Under the pieces are notes generated by a model. That model worked only from the letters and a program-made list of their open reading frames with translations. It made no database searches and was not told the DNA's origin. 64,000 nucleotides of DNA from Pelagicoccus sp. SDUM812005 (lineage in GTDB: Bacteria; Verrucomicrobiota; Verrucomicrobiia; Opitutales; Opitutaceae): the NCBI RefSeq assembly GCF_031127875.1, contig NZ_JARXIA010000017.1, positions 1 to 64,000 on the forward strand, written 5' to 3'. How positions within the stretch are numbered: position 1 is the first letter of the stretch; each line of letters opens with the position of its first letter. The position numbers and the translations under genes were made by a program. Below are positions 43,771 through 55,180 of this stretch, piece after piece.

Positions 43771-45189
43771 TCAGGCGCTCGCCTTGCGGGCCGCCAAGGC
43801 TTCCTCGATCTCCGCAACCTTCTCCCGATTCAACGGATAGCAGACCAAAGCGATCCCCTTGCCCACCGCAAACAAAGCCGGGATCACGGAAAACATCAGG
43901 CTGATCCCCAACAAAGAACTTTCGCTCTGCTGCTCGTTCGCCACGAAGCCAAACCAACCCAGCACCCAACCGGCCAAGGTGCCAGCGATCATGGATCCGG
44001 TTTTCAAAGCGAAAAGCGTAGCGGAGTGGATCAAGCCCGTCGAACGCCGGCCAAAAGTGTACTCCCCGTAGTCGGTCACGTCCCCGTACATCGCCCAAAC
44101 CAAGGCCGAAGTCGGCCCCATCGTGAACGCAGCCAAGGCATTCACCACCAGCATGAGGCCATAGTTGCTCGCCGGAATAAAATAGAACGCCACCAAGCAA
44201 GCCGCCGTCGTAAAGGTGAGGACGATCGATAGAAGGCGCTTGTCGAAACGGCGTATCACAAATCCCATACAAAGCACGCCCAGCATCATCATGAACATGC
44301 TGGAGCTCAGAAAGAAGGTCGACTTGTCGAAAATCCAAACGAACAAATCGTCGCCCGTGCCCGCCACATACTTGAAGTAGTGGATCGTAACCGAATTCCG
44401 CATGATGATGAAAGTCGTCGAAAACATCGCCGCCACGAAAAGGATCACCCACGGCCGATTGCGCATCAGCTCCCCCAACTCGCCGCGGATGTCGTTGACC
44501 TGCCCCTTCGGCGGCTGCACCCGTTCCCGCGTCGTGGCGAAGGTCGTCCAGAAAAGCAGCACCGACAAACCGGCGAAGATCGCCATCGTGTACTGGAAGC
44601 CCGCCACCTCGTCTTCGCCTCCGAGAGCCTTGACCAAAGGACGGACCAGGAGCGAAATCAACAAACCGCCCCCAAAGGCGCAAACGAAGCGATAGGTCGA
44701 AGCCAAGGTGCGAGCCTGGGACGAAGGACTGATCACGCCCATCAAGGAAGAGTAAGGCACGTTGATCGCCGTGTACGCCATCAGCATCAAGGCATAGGTC
44801 ACCGTCGCGTACACCACCTTGCCCGTTTCCCCTAAATCGGGATTAGCGAAAACGAGGTATCCACACAATCCATACGGAATCGCCATCCACAGCAAGTAAG
44901 GCCGATATTTGCCCCACCTCGTCTGCGTCCGGTCCGCGATCACGCCCATGATCGGGTCGTTCGCCGCGTCGAAGAATCGGATCAGGAAAAACATGGTGCC
45001 CGCCACCGCCGGAGCCAGCCCGAACACATCCGTGTAATAATACAGCAGAAAGATATTGAAGGTCTGGAAGAACAGGTTCGAAGCCATGTCTCCCAAACCG
45101 AATCCGAGGTTCTCGGCAAAGGTCAGCTTTCCCGCGCGAGCGCGGCGATCAGAGGCAGGATCTTGGGGCATTCCCGCAAGCTGCCCCAT
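43771..45189 (-). CDS. GPH-family (MelB-like) sugar symporter
   Basis: A 472-residue membrane protein with about 12 segments. KLTFAENLGFGLGDMASNLF, then RFFDAANDPIMGVIADRTQT (the DPxMG and RTxxRWGKYRP signature follows) define the glycoside-pentoside-hexuronide cation symporters. The late block MYGDVTDYGEYTFGRRSTGL is conserved as well. Substrate is inferred from the facing GH43 gene: xylosides or xylo-oligosaccharides. An ATG six codons in is an alternative start. Confidence 0.9.
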   Translation of the reverse strand: MGQLAGMPQDPASDRRARAGKLTFAENLGFGLGDMASNLFFQTFNIFLLYYYTDVFGLAPAVAGTMFFLIRFFDAANDPIMGVIADRTQTRWGKYRPYLLWMAIPYGLCGYLVFANPDLGETGKVVYATVTYALMLMAYTAINVPYSSLMGVISPSSQARTLASTYRFVCAFGGGLLISLLVRPLVKALGGEDEVAGFQYTMAIFAGLSVLLFWTTFATTRERVQPPKGQVNDIRGELGELMRNRPWVILFVAAMFSTTFIIMRNSVTIHYFKYVAGTGDDLFVWIFDKSTFFLSSSMFMMMLGVLCMGFVIRRFDKRLLSIVLTFTTAACLVAFYFIPASNYGLMLVVNALAAFTMGPTSALVWAMYGDVTDYGEYTFGRRSTGLIHSATLFALKTGSMIAGTLAGWVLGWFGFVANEQQSESSLLGISLMFSVIPALFAVGKGIALVCYPLNREKVAEIEEALAARKASA

Positions 45190-45242
45190 CGCCCTGCAAG
45201 CAACAAGTTCGAGTCTGCTCTAACTAAAGAAACCCACCCCCT

Positions 45243-45659
45243 TCAATCGATCTCCAAGCTCAGGATCCACCAACGCCCGTCCCGAAACACCAGTCGAGCC
45301 GAGAATTCCACTCCCAAGCCGGGCTCCGTCTCCAAGCCTCCCTCCAGCTCCACGTTCCGCCCGCGATACCCCTTCTCCTTGAATTCGTAGCCGTAGATAT
45401 CCTTCGCGATCGATTGGTAGCTTTCGAAGACGACGCGGTTCTTCTCGAAGAACTCCCCGATTTCGCGCTCGGTCCGACGTGGACTGGTCTCGTACCGATC
45501 GAGCAGCTGGGCGCCACGCGACGCGTCCCCCTCCTTGCCCGCCATCATAAACCGGTCCAAGGCCTGGACCACCGGAACGATCTCCTCCGGCAAAGCCCAA
45601 GCCTCCAGCCCCACCGCCAGAACCCCGCACCAGGAAACGATCGAACGAACCAGCCCCAT
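45243..45659 (-). CDS. Small exported protein, unknown
   Basis: The 138-residue protein has an N-terminal hydrophobic signal (residues 1-23). The rest resembles a single alpha/beta domain of the kind found in SnoaL/NTF2-like small proteins (LEGGLETEPGLGVEFSARLV, then FRDGRWWILSLEID), but the match is weak. It begins 30 bases after the aminotransferase-like gene on the same strand, so the two are probably co-transcribed. Confidence 0.6.
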   Translation of the reverse strand: MGLVRSIVSWCGVLAVGLEAWALPEEIVPVVQALDRFMMAGKEGDASRGAQLLDRYETSPRRTEREIGEFFEKNRVVFESYQSIAKDIYGYEFKEKGYRGRNVELEGGLETEPGLGVEFSARLVFRDGRWWILSLEID

Positions 45660-45689
45660 AGCGGAATCCTCTGGTTCAAGCTCCCATCG

Positions 45690-46979
45690 CTACAAAACCT
45701 TCGCCGCGGAATCGATGGCCTCCACCAGCCGATCCAGGTGCCGCAAAGGGGTTGGCAAACCGGGAGTGATCCGCACCCCGCTCGCAACTGGATGATTCGG
45801 AATCGGCGCCGTCAGGATCGAATAGCGATCGTACAAAAACTCGCCCAAGACCTTCGGATCCACCCCCTCGATCCCTACGTTCGCGATGGCCCCGTGACGC
45901 TCGGACGCCGCAGGCGTCTTGAGAACCACCCGCTCGTGATCTCTAAAATGCTGCGTCCAATAAGTATTCAAATAGCGGAGACGCTCGTACTTTTCCGCCG
46001 CCCCGATCGCCTCGTGATACCGGATCGCCTCCCGCAAGCCGCGGTGGTGGTTGTAAGGTCGCGTCCCCAACCGCTCCAACTTTCGAATATCGTCGTCAGC
46101 GCGGACCGTATCCCCCATCAATCCCCACAGCTTCGGAATCTTCTCCTTCTTTACATAGAGCATCCCCAAGCCCACCGGCGAGCAGAGCCACTTGTGCAAA
46201 CTGGTCCCCAAGTAGTCGCAATCCAAATCCGATACCTTGTAATCCACATGGGCAAAGGCATGGGCCGAATCTACGATAACCTCCACCCCGCGAGCATGGG
46301 CCATATCGCATATCTTGCGCACCGGCAATACATGCCCCGTCAAGTTGATCATGTGGGTCACGTGCAAGGCCCGCGTGCGCGGCGTGATCGCCTGCTCGAA
46401 CGCCGCAACCACCTCCTCGTCGCTCTCCGGATGCAGCGGCACCGCGGTCTGCTTCAGCACGATGCCGAAGCGTTCCTGCTTTTGCCGCAGCGCCTCAACC
46501 ATACTTCCGTAGTCCTGGTCCGAATACACGATCTCATCCCCGGCCTCCAGGTCGAGCCCCTGCACGATGATGTTCATCGACTCCGTGGTATTGCGCGTGA
46601 TGCAAACCTCGCCAGCATCCACGCCAGCCAAAGCCGCTAGCTCCGCTCGCGTCGTCTCCATCTCGTCCCACATCTCGCGCCGCATGAAATAGGACGCCCG
46701 GGCATTGATCTCGCTGGAGCCTTTCTGCTCCGCCTCCAGCACCGGCAAGGGAGCCGGACAAAAGTAGCCGTACTCGAGATTGATGAAGTCCGGAGCCGGA
46801 GCGAACTCCCGCCGCCGCGCCCGCCAAAACGCCTCGTCCCTCGCCAAGGCCGAAACGCCTTCCACGCCTCGCTCGAAGCGCTTCGGAAGCACCTCCCCCC
46901 AGGCTGACTTGGACAACAGTCCCGTTCCTAGCGCCGCGCCGCCAAGGGCGCTTCTTCGCAAAAAGTCTCTACGTTCCAT
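45690..46979 (-). CDS. Tat-exported class V aminotransferase-fold protein
   Basis: A 429-residue PLP-dependent fold-type I protein. The start MERRDFLRRSALGGAALGTG is a Tat signal (RRDFLRR), so it is exported folded. In numbering from the ATG three codons further upstream, ITRNTTESMNIIVQGL is the phosphate-binding block, IVDSAHAFAHV has D240 and H243, and LGTSLHKWLCSPVG has K266, the Schiff-base lysine. The family includes isopenicillin N epimerase-like enzymes and cysteine desulfurases; a periplasmic member may act on an extracellular amino acid or peptide substrate. The export is unusual for a PLP enzyme, which needs cofactor before export. Confidence 0.85.
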   Translation of the reverse strand: MERRDFLRRSALGGAALGTGLLSKSAWGEVLPKRFERGVEGVSALARDEAFWRARRREFAPAPDFINLEYGYFCPAPLPVLEAEQKGSSEINARASYFMRREMWDEMETTRAELAALAGVDAGEVCITRNTTESMNIIVQGLDLEAGDEIVYSDQDYGSMVEALRQKQERFGIVLKQTAVPLHPESDEEVVAAFEQAITPRTRALHVTHMINLTGHVLPVRKICDMAHARGVEVIVDSAHAFAHVDYKVSDLDCDYLGTSLHKWLCSPVGLGMLYVKKEKIPKLWGLMGDTVRADDDIRKLERLGTRPYNHHRGLREAIRYHEAIGAAEKYERLRYLNTYWTQHFRDHERVVLKTPAASERHGAIANVGIEGVDPKVLGEFLYDRYSILTAPIPNHPVASGVRITPGLPTPLRHLDRLVEAIDSAAKVL

Positions 46980-47154
46980 GCCACACAATAAGCAAGACTC
47001 GCACCATCAGCCCACGATGTTGAGAATCGAGCAGGAGAACCCCAAGCCACTCCGGCAACCCCTCTAGCGCACCGGCAGGCGTTTCGAGGGAAAAGGGATT
47101 CCAGCTGGTCTCGCTTCACTACAGACGCCGAAGACGAAACGGCAGCGCTCAAAA

Positions 47155-47928
47155 CTATTTTAAAACGGGAATCTTGTAAGTCTTTCGCACCCAAGCCACC
47201 GTCGGCTTCCCCTTACGCTGCGGTCTCTCGAAGGCCGAACCCTTCAAAGCCTCCACCACCCAGTCGTTGAGCTCCGGATTTGAAGACGCCTCGACCACAG
47301 GGAGACCAACCGCCCCTTCCGTATCCACGAAGAAGTTACAGCGAACTGTCACCGAATCCAACTCTCTCTCTAATCCGGAATCACCTTGCCAGAGCTCGAC
47401 CGGAGGAAAGTCCAGCATCTGCATGCGACGGTCCAAATCGCTTTCTTCACTCAGCATGACAGCTTGCGCATCATGCCCATCGATACGACGATCGCGGAAA
47501 GCTGCCCCAACTCCAACGATCTTCAAAACGGGGCGATCCGGCAAAAATTCCCAATGAGCCCGACACACGCTTTTGATGGGACGCCCCTCGAAGTGGGCAG
47601 GAACGAAAGTCCACTTAGGAACCACCCGCAGCAACTCTTCTGAAAAAGCGGCATGCGTGTATTCGAGCGGCATGAACTCTGTAGCCTTCCCCTTTTCGTC
47701 GACATAAAACGCGACTCTCGCAAAGCCTCGACTCACCCCGTTCGAATAGGCCCAAAGCGGATAGTTGGGTTCGACTTGCCGTTTGACTGAAACCGGTTCG
47801 TACCGCTCCGCCGATGGCCTGGCGACAACCCAACTAAGAGGAAGCAGGAGCAAGCAGCCCAGCCAGACAACAGGCCACCGCTTCTTAGTTGACGTGGAAA
47901 TAAACATAACTGGAAGAGGTCGCATCAT
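47155..47928 (-). CDS. Protein with two TonB C-terminal-like domains
   Basis: The 257-residue protein has one N-terminal membrane segment or signal (WLGCLLLLPLSWVVA). Residues 45-135 (PVSVKRQVEPNYPLWAYSNG, then ARVAFYVDEKGKATEFMPLE) and 170-257 (TVRCNFFVDTEGAVGLPVVE) both look like TonB_C domains; YP-containing N-terminal motif is typical. It lacks the Pro-rich linker of true TonB. No ExbB/ExbD or receptor gene is near, so its partner is unknown. An alternative ATG seven codons in would do equally well. Confidence 0.75.
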   Translation of the reverse strand: MMRPLPVMFISTSTKKRWPVVWLGCLLLLPLSWVVARPSAERYEPVSVKRQVEPNYPLWAYSNGVSRGFARVAFYVDEKGKATEFMPLEYTHAAFSEELLRVVPKWTFVPAHFEGRPIKSVCRAHWEFLPDRPVLKIVGVGAAFRDRRIDGHDAQAVMLSEESDLDRRMQMLDFPPVELWQGDSGLERELDSVTVRCNFFVDTEGAVGLPVVEASSNPELNDWVVEALKGSAFERPQRKGKPTVAWVRKTYKIPVLK

Positions 47929-50791
<2,863 letters not shown>

Positions 50792-50822
50792 TCCCGTCCC
50801 CACAATTCAATTACACTCACCC

Positions 50823-50859
50823 AGAGCGGCAATCGGCATCACCGATTGTCGCTCTTTTT
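50823..50859 (+). terminator. Intrinsic terminator after katG
   Basis: AGAGCGGCAATCGG (50823-50836) pairs with CCGATTGTCGCTCT (50842-50855) with a single G-U pair, loop CATCA, followed by a T-run (50855-50859). Confidence 0.9.
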
Positions 50860-51003
50860 CGTCACCTTACCGAGCAAGGACAAAATACCACCGCCGCGCT
50901 TCAGCCAGTGGCCGCACCGCCAACTCAATTCTCAGCCCATAAACTTGCGATTGCCTCTAACAGCCTCCACCATTTCCCTACAGACCAACACCCTTCCTCG
51001 CTC

Positions 51004-51396
51004 ATGAAATTCGACATCACCTGCCTCATCCCCTCCTCCCAAACCGGCGGTCGCTCCGCCGTTTTCCGCGAATTCGTGCAACCCCAAGTCGGCCCGCCCC
51101 TGCATTCCCACACCAAGCAGTACGAGATCTTCCACATCATCGACGGGACCTTCCTCTTCCAGAAGGACGGCGAACAAGTCACCCTCACCGCCGGCGGCAG
51201 CATCTGCATCGAACCCGGATCCGTGCACACCTTCAAGAACGTCGGCGACGCCCCCGGCACCCTCCACTTCGAGCTCCTCGACGCCGGCAAGTCCGAAGAA
51301 TTCTTCCACCGCATCGTCACCGAGCTCGAGCAAATCGAAGACCTCCCCGCCTTCTTCGCCCAATACGACCTCGAACTCCTCGGCCCTCCCCTCTGA
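51004..51396 (+). CDS. Cupin-domain protein
   Basis: A 130-residue single-domain cupin. Motif 1, PPLHSHTKQYEIFHIIDG, has H34, H36 and E41; motif 2, IEPGSVHTFKN, has H75. These four would bind one metal. Small cupins of this kind may be enzymes or sensors; the substrate is unknown. The frame joins, without a stop, an out-of-frame shadow of katG, which I cut at the ATG of MKFDITCLIPSS. Confidence 0.8.
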   Translation: MKFDITCLIPSSQTGGRSAVFREFVQPQVGPPLHSHTKQYEIFHIIDGTFLFQKDGEQVTLTAGGSICIEPGSVHTFKNVGDAPGTLHFELLDAGKSEEFFHRIVTELEQIEDLPAFFAQYDLELLGPPL

Positions 51397-51629
51397 GCAG
51401 CTGCTCTCCCATCGTAGAGCTGCCGCTCGCGGCAAGCCGCAGCTCTCCTTCCCAGCGTTCTATCCCGGGCGACCGAGGCGACATAGATGCCATTCCCCCA
51501 TCCAAGGGGTGACTGCAGCCTAGGAAAATCCGCGCACTTTGCCTTTTGACGTTTGGCGGATCCTCCTTACACCTCATCGCTTTCAGTCGCGCAGAGCCCT
51601 CCCTCTCCGACCCGTACACCATTTCTCTC

Positions 51630-52643
51630 ATGCACGCCGTCAACCCGACCTTCCGCTTTCTCGACTTCTGCGCCGGCATAGGCGCCGGACACGCCGCCGC
51701 CGTAAAACTAGGCGGAGGCTGCGTCGGCTATTCCGAGATCGAGCCCAAGGCCAAGCGCACCTACCGCATGCTGCACGACCTGGAAACCCTCTGGGAACCG
51801 CTCATCGACCTGGGCGACCTCACCAAGATGGACCCGCACCAAGTGCCCGACTTCGACGTCATGCTGGGCGGCTTCCCCTGCCAAACCTTCTCCATCGTGG
51901 GCCGCCGCGAAGGCTTCAAGGACCCGCGCGGGCAAATCATCTTCGCCCTCAGCGACATCCTAGCCGCCAAGAAACCTAACTTCTTCCTGCTGGAAAACGT
52001 CAAAGGCCTCATCTCCCACAACAAGGGCGAAACCCTCAAGCAAATCCTCATCGAGCTCCGCTCCGTCGGCTACAAGGTCAGCTGGAAACTCGTCTCCTCC
52101 GCAGACTACGGCATCCCGCAAATGCGCGAGCGCGTCTACTTCGCCGGCATCCGGGAAGACCTCGTCAGCGACGACTTCGAATTCCAGTTCCCCGAGAAAA
52201 CGAAGAAACAAAAGCAGCTCCGCCACATCCTCACCTCCAAGGATCCGAAATTCGCCGTTACCGAAGAAGGTTACGCCTACCTCGAAAAGTATTTGAACAA
52301 CAAATACAACAAGCCCTCCGGCACTACCGTCGAAGACCTCAAGGCCTTGCCTAACTTTACCATCATCGACACCCGCCAGTCCGACCTGCGACTCTTCGAA
52401 AAGGTCGCCCCCACCCTGCGCTCCGGACGCCACGGGCTGCTCTACGTCCGCGACGGCGCCCTACGTAAGATCTCAGGCCTCGAAGGCCTCGGCTTGCAAG
52501 GCTTCGACAAGTCCTACCAGAAGCGCGTCCAAGGCGTCAAAGAGACCGACCTGCTCCACCAAGTGGGCAACGCCTTCACCGTAGACGTGGTGCACACCCT
52601 GCTCGAAAGCCTTTTCGAGCAAGTCAAAGTTCCCACCGCCTAG
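51630..52643 (+). CDS. Orphan DNA (cytosine-5)-methyltransferase
   Basis: A 337-residue protein from MHAVNPTFRFLDFCAGIGAG; the frame is open for 28 codons upstream, but motif I then sits at the usual distance. Motif I is FLDFCAGIGAG (10-20), motif IV GGFPCQTFS with the catalytic C84, motif VI ENVKG, motif VIII QMRERVYF and motif X LHQVGNAF. The target-recognition region is between VIII and X. No restriction endonuclease or Vsr gene is near, so it is orphan or part of a lost system. Its recognition site cannot be told. Confidence 0.92.
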   Translation: MHAVNPTFRFLDFCAGIGAGHAAAVKLGGGCVGYSEIEPKAKRTYRMLHDLETLWEPLIDLGDLTKMDPHQVPDFDVMLGGFPCQTFSIVGRREGFKDPRGQIIFALSDILAAKKPNFFLLENVKGLISHNKGETLKQILIELRSVGYKVSWKLVSSADYGIPQMRERVYFAGIREDLVSDDFEFQFPEKTKKQKQLRHILTSKDPKFAVTEEGYAYLEKYLNNKYNKPSGTTVEDLKALPNFTIIDTRQSDLRLFEKVAPTLRSGRHGLLYVRDGALRKISGLEGLGLQGFDKSYQKRVQGVKETDLLHQVGNAFTVDVVHTLLESLFEQVKVPTA

Positions 52644-52644
52644 C

Positions 52645-55179
52645 TCATTGGCTCTGCTTCCGACTCCCCCACAGGCTGCGAAACGTTCCCAGCCGCGTTA
52701 AGGCTACGTCGACGAGGAAGGCCAAGACCAAAGCCAGCAGGATCCACGGCCGCAGCGACACCCGCTGCAGCTGGGGCGGATGCGCCCAAGCGTCGCTCAA
52801 ATCCAGCACCTCTCTCCCTCCGCTTTCCTTCGAGAGCGCCCCCAGATTTTGAATACGCTGCAAATCCGTGCGCCACTCCTCGTCGCTGCCCACGAAAAAC
52901 GGTCCCACCGGATACGCGCTATCGCCCAGCCTCACCGCGCCGCGGACCGGGACGTTAACCGTCAAAGCGCTGCTCAATTGCAAATGGCCTGGCTCCACTC
53001 GCTCCCAAACCACGGAACGCGTCCTATCCCCTTCCGCCAGCTTCACCAACGGAATCTGGCGACTCACTACATCCGCCCGACTTTCGTCATAAAATAGGTC
53101 CAGAACCAGCCGGTCCCCGTCTACCCTCGACTCCACGCTCACGCCCTCCAGCTGACGGCTACCGCTGAGCCAACGGCAAAGCGTCTGGGCGAAGTCCCCG
53201 TACTCCTCCCAGGCCAAGGCCCGCCAGGCGTGCTCGCCTCCCATGGCGAAGGTGACCGCCGCCACTCGCCCCACTCCCTTTTGCCAGTAGGCCACCAGCG
53301 GGGCCTTGTACTCGTCCTCCGACGCCAAAGCCATGGTCGCCCCCTCCTGCAAGTAGGAAAGATTGTACCCCTGCACCAAAGGCAGCCAATCGACCATCTC
53401 GCCCCCCAGCTCCAACCAGCCCGCAGTCGACAGCGTTCCAGTTTCCTCTTCGATAAACGCCGACCGGGCAATCGCCACCGTCTCCTGCGTAAACAGAGCC
53501 GGCAGATCCGCCGCGTTCGTATTGAAAAAGATGCGACCGCCTCCCAGTTCCGCGATATGCTTGAGAAGCTTCGCATCCGGGTCCGTCGATTCGCCAAGGG
53601 CAATCACACTGATGGAAGTCTTTTTCGCCACCATCTCCTCGATCAAGGCTTCATACTCTCCAGGCATCTCCGAATCGCGGGCGTCGGAAAACAAGATCAT
53701 GTGCCGCTGCCCCGCCTGGCTTTGCTCCAGCTCCTTCCATCCTGCCGCCAGTCCTTCGTAGACATAGATGCCGCCACCCATGCTGTCGACGCGACGCACT
53801 AGATCCAGGACCTGCGAGCGATTCGAGTGCACATCCGTGAGCGGCACCACCACGTGAGCTTCCGTATCCACCGCTAAATACGCGATCGCGTCCTGCCTCC
53901 CCAACATGCCGACCGCCTGAGCCACCCCGGCATTGGCCAAATCGATCTTACGCATGCCCGGGGCCCCTTCGACTCCTGCCCCCATGCTCCCCGAGCGGTC
54001 AACCACCACGCACAACGCTACCGCCAGCTTCTTGTGGTCCTGCTTCAACTCCATGGAAACCGGGATCAAGGGCTCCACCGGCGAACCATAGTAACCTCCG
54101 GATCCGAAACTCGCCGGACCGCCCAACATCAAAAGCCCTCCGCCCTGCTCCTGCACGAAAAAGTCCAAGGCCTTCAGAAAGTCCTGCGGTATCTGGTTAG
54201 CGGATACGTTGTTGATCACCACCGCGCTCACTCCGGAAAGGCTGCGCACGTCCAGGGCCGACAAATCCGTAGCCCGCTCCACCGAAAAACCGCCACGCCG
54301 CAAAACCTGCTCCACCGCATCCTGCGCGAAGTTCGAAAGCAGCAGCACCCGATTCGGTCCCGCTACCTGCACCCAGCGCGTCATGCGATCGTTGCCCGAC
54401 ACCTGATCGCCCTCGCCATCGATCTTCACCGAATAGGCAACCGAACTCGCTCGCTCCACCCGATCGAAAAACCGCAAATCGCGACGCCCCTCCCTCAGCT
54501 CCGTCGTTCCGCTATGTATCGCCTTGTCGTTACGGAAAACCGTGTAGCGAACCGCCGCATCGCGACTCCCCTCGATTCGCGCATCGATGGCGAAGGCCTC
54601 GTTTACCTTCACCCCATCAGGCAGCTGCAAGCGGCTTACCTGAAAGTCCGTTTGCACCCGCTTAGAAGACAATCGAAAATCGAAGGGAATTCCCGCTTCC
54701 ACCATGGCGTCCGCCACCCCTTCCAAAGAATCCGTATAGTATCCATCGCTCAACAACAGTGCCTTGCTGGCGCGATCCTCATCCCTCAGCATCAACACCT
54801 GCCGCAACGCCAAGCCGAGCTTGGACTGGTTTCGATCCTCCAGCACAAAACTCGATTCGCTCGCGGAACGCGCCCTTGCCTCCGTGGCGAAATCCACGAT
54901 TCGCAACCGGTCGTGCTCGCCCTGGCTCTTCCCTAAAATCGTTTCCCACTCGCCGAGGTTCGCTTCCGTCCACTCCCGCACCGACTCGGACCGATCAACC
55001 AAAACCCAAAGGTCAATTCCCTTCACCTTCAAACGCAGCTGAGGGTCCACCAAGGCCGCCACCAGCAGCAAACAACAGGCAATCCGCCAGGGCTTCGCCA
55101 GCCCAAGCGATGCGAACTGCCAGCCGAGCACCGCATAGAGCGGTACCAGCAAAACCCATTCTATATTCGGAAACGCCAT
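52645..55179 (-). CDS. VWA / GATase-like membrane protein, last gene of operon
   Basis: An 844-residue protein with N-terminal membrane segments (about 8-26 and 31-45) and one near the C-terminus. It has a degenerate first VWA-like part (DRSES, 62-66), a class I GATase-like segment (GGGLLMLGGPASFGSGGYYG, 346-365) and a full second VWA MIDAS (VVDRSGSMG, 392-400). Such proteins follow DUF58 and BatA-type genes in MoxR operons. The start is one base after the BatA-like gene's end, and its 3' end nearly touches the convergent methyltransferase gene. Confidence 0.85.
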   Translation of the reverse strand: MAFPNIEWVLLVPLYAVLGWQFASLGLAKPWRIACCLLLVAALVDPQLRLKVKGIDLWVLVDRSESVREWTEANLGEWETILGKSQGEHDRLRIVDFATEARARSASESSFVLEDRNQSKLGLALRQVLMLRDEDRASKALLLSDGYYTDSLEGVADAMVEAGIPFDFRLSSKRVQTDFQVSRLQLPDGVKVNEAFAIDARIEGSRDAAVRYTVFRNDKAIHSGTTELREGRRDLRFFDRVERASSVAYSVKIDGEGDQVSGNDRMTRWVQVAGPNRVLLLSNFAQDAVEQVLRRGGFSVERATDLSALDVRSLSGVSAVVINNVSANQIPQDFLKALDFFVQEQGGGLLMLGGPASFGSGGYYGSPVEPLIPVSMELKQDHKKLAVALCVVVDRSGSMGAGVEGAPGMRKIDLANAGVAQAVGMLGRQDAIAYLAVDTEAHVVVPLTDVHSNRSQVLDLVRRVDSMGGGIYVYEGLAAGWKELEQSQAGQRHMILFSDARDSEMPGEYEALIEEMVAKKTSISVIALGESTDPDAKLLKHIAELGGGRIFFNTNAADLPALFTQETVAIARSAFIEEETGTLSTAGWLELGGEMVDWLPLVQGYNLSYLQEGATMALASEDEYKAPLVAYWQKGVGRVAAVTFAMGGEHAWRALAWEEYGDFAQTLCRWLSGSRQLEGVSVESRVDGDRLVLDLFYDESRADVVSRQIPLVKLAEGDRTRSVVWERVEPGHLQLSSALTVNVPVRGAVRLGDSAYPVGPFFVGSDEEWRTDLQRIQNLGALSKESGGREVLDLSDAWAHPPQLQRVSLRPWILLALVLAFLVDVALTRLGTFRSLWGSRKQSQ

Positions 55180-55180
55180 A

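Noticed and set aside
45196-45230. tRNA-like T-loop (AAGTTCGAGTCTG)
   Set aside because: The flanking bases cannot form a T-stem or acceptor stem, and the string is at the start of the symporter gene's upstream region.
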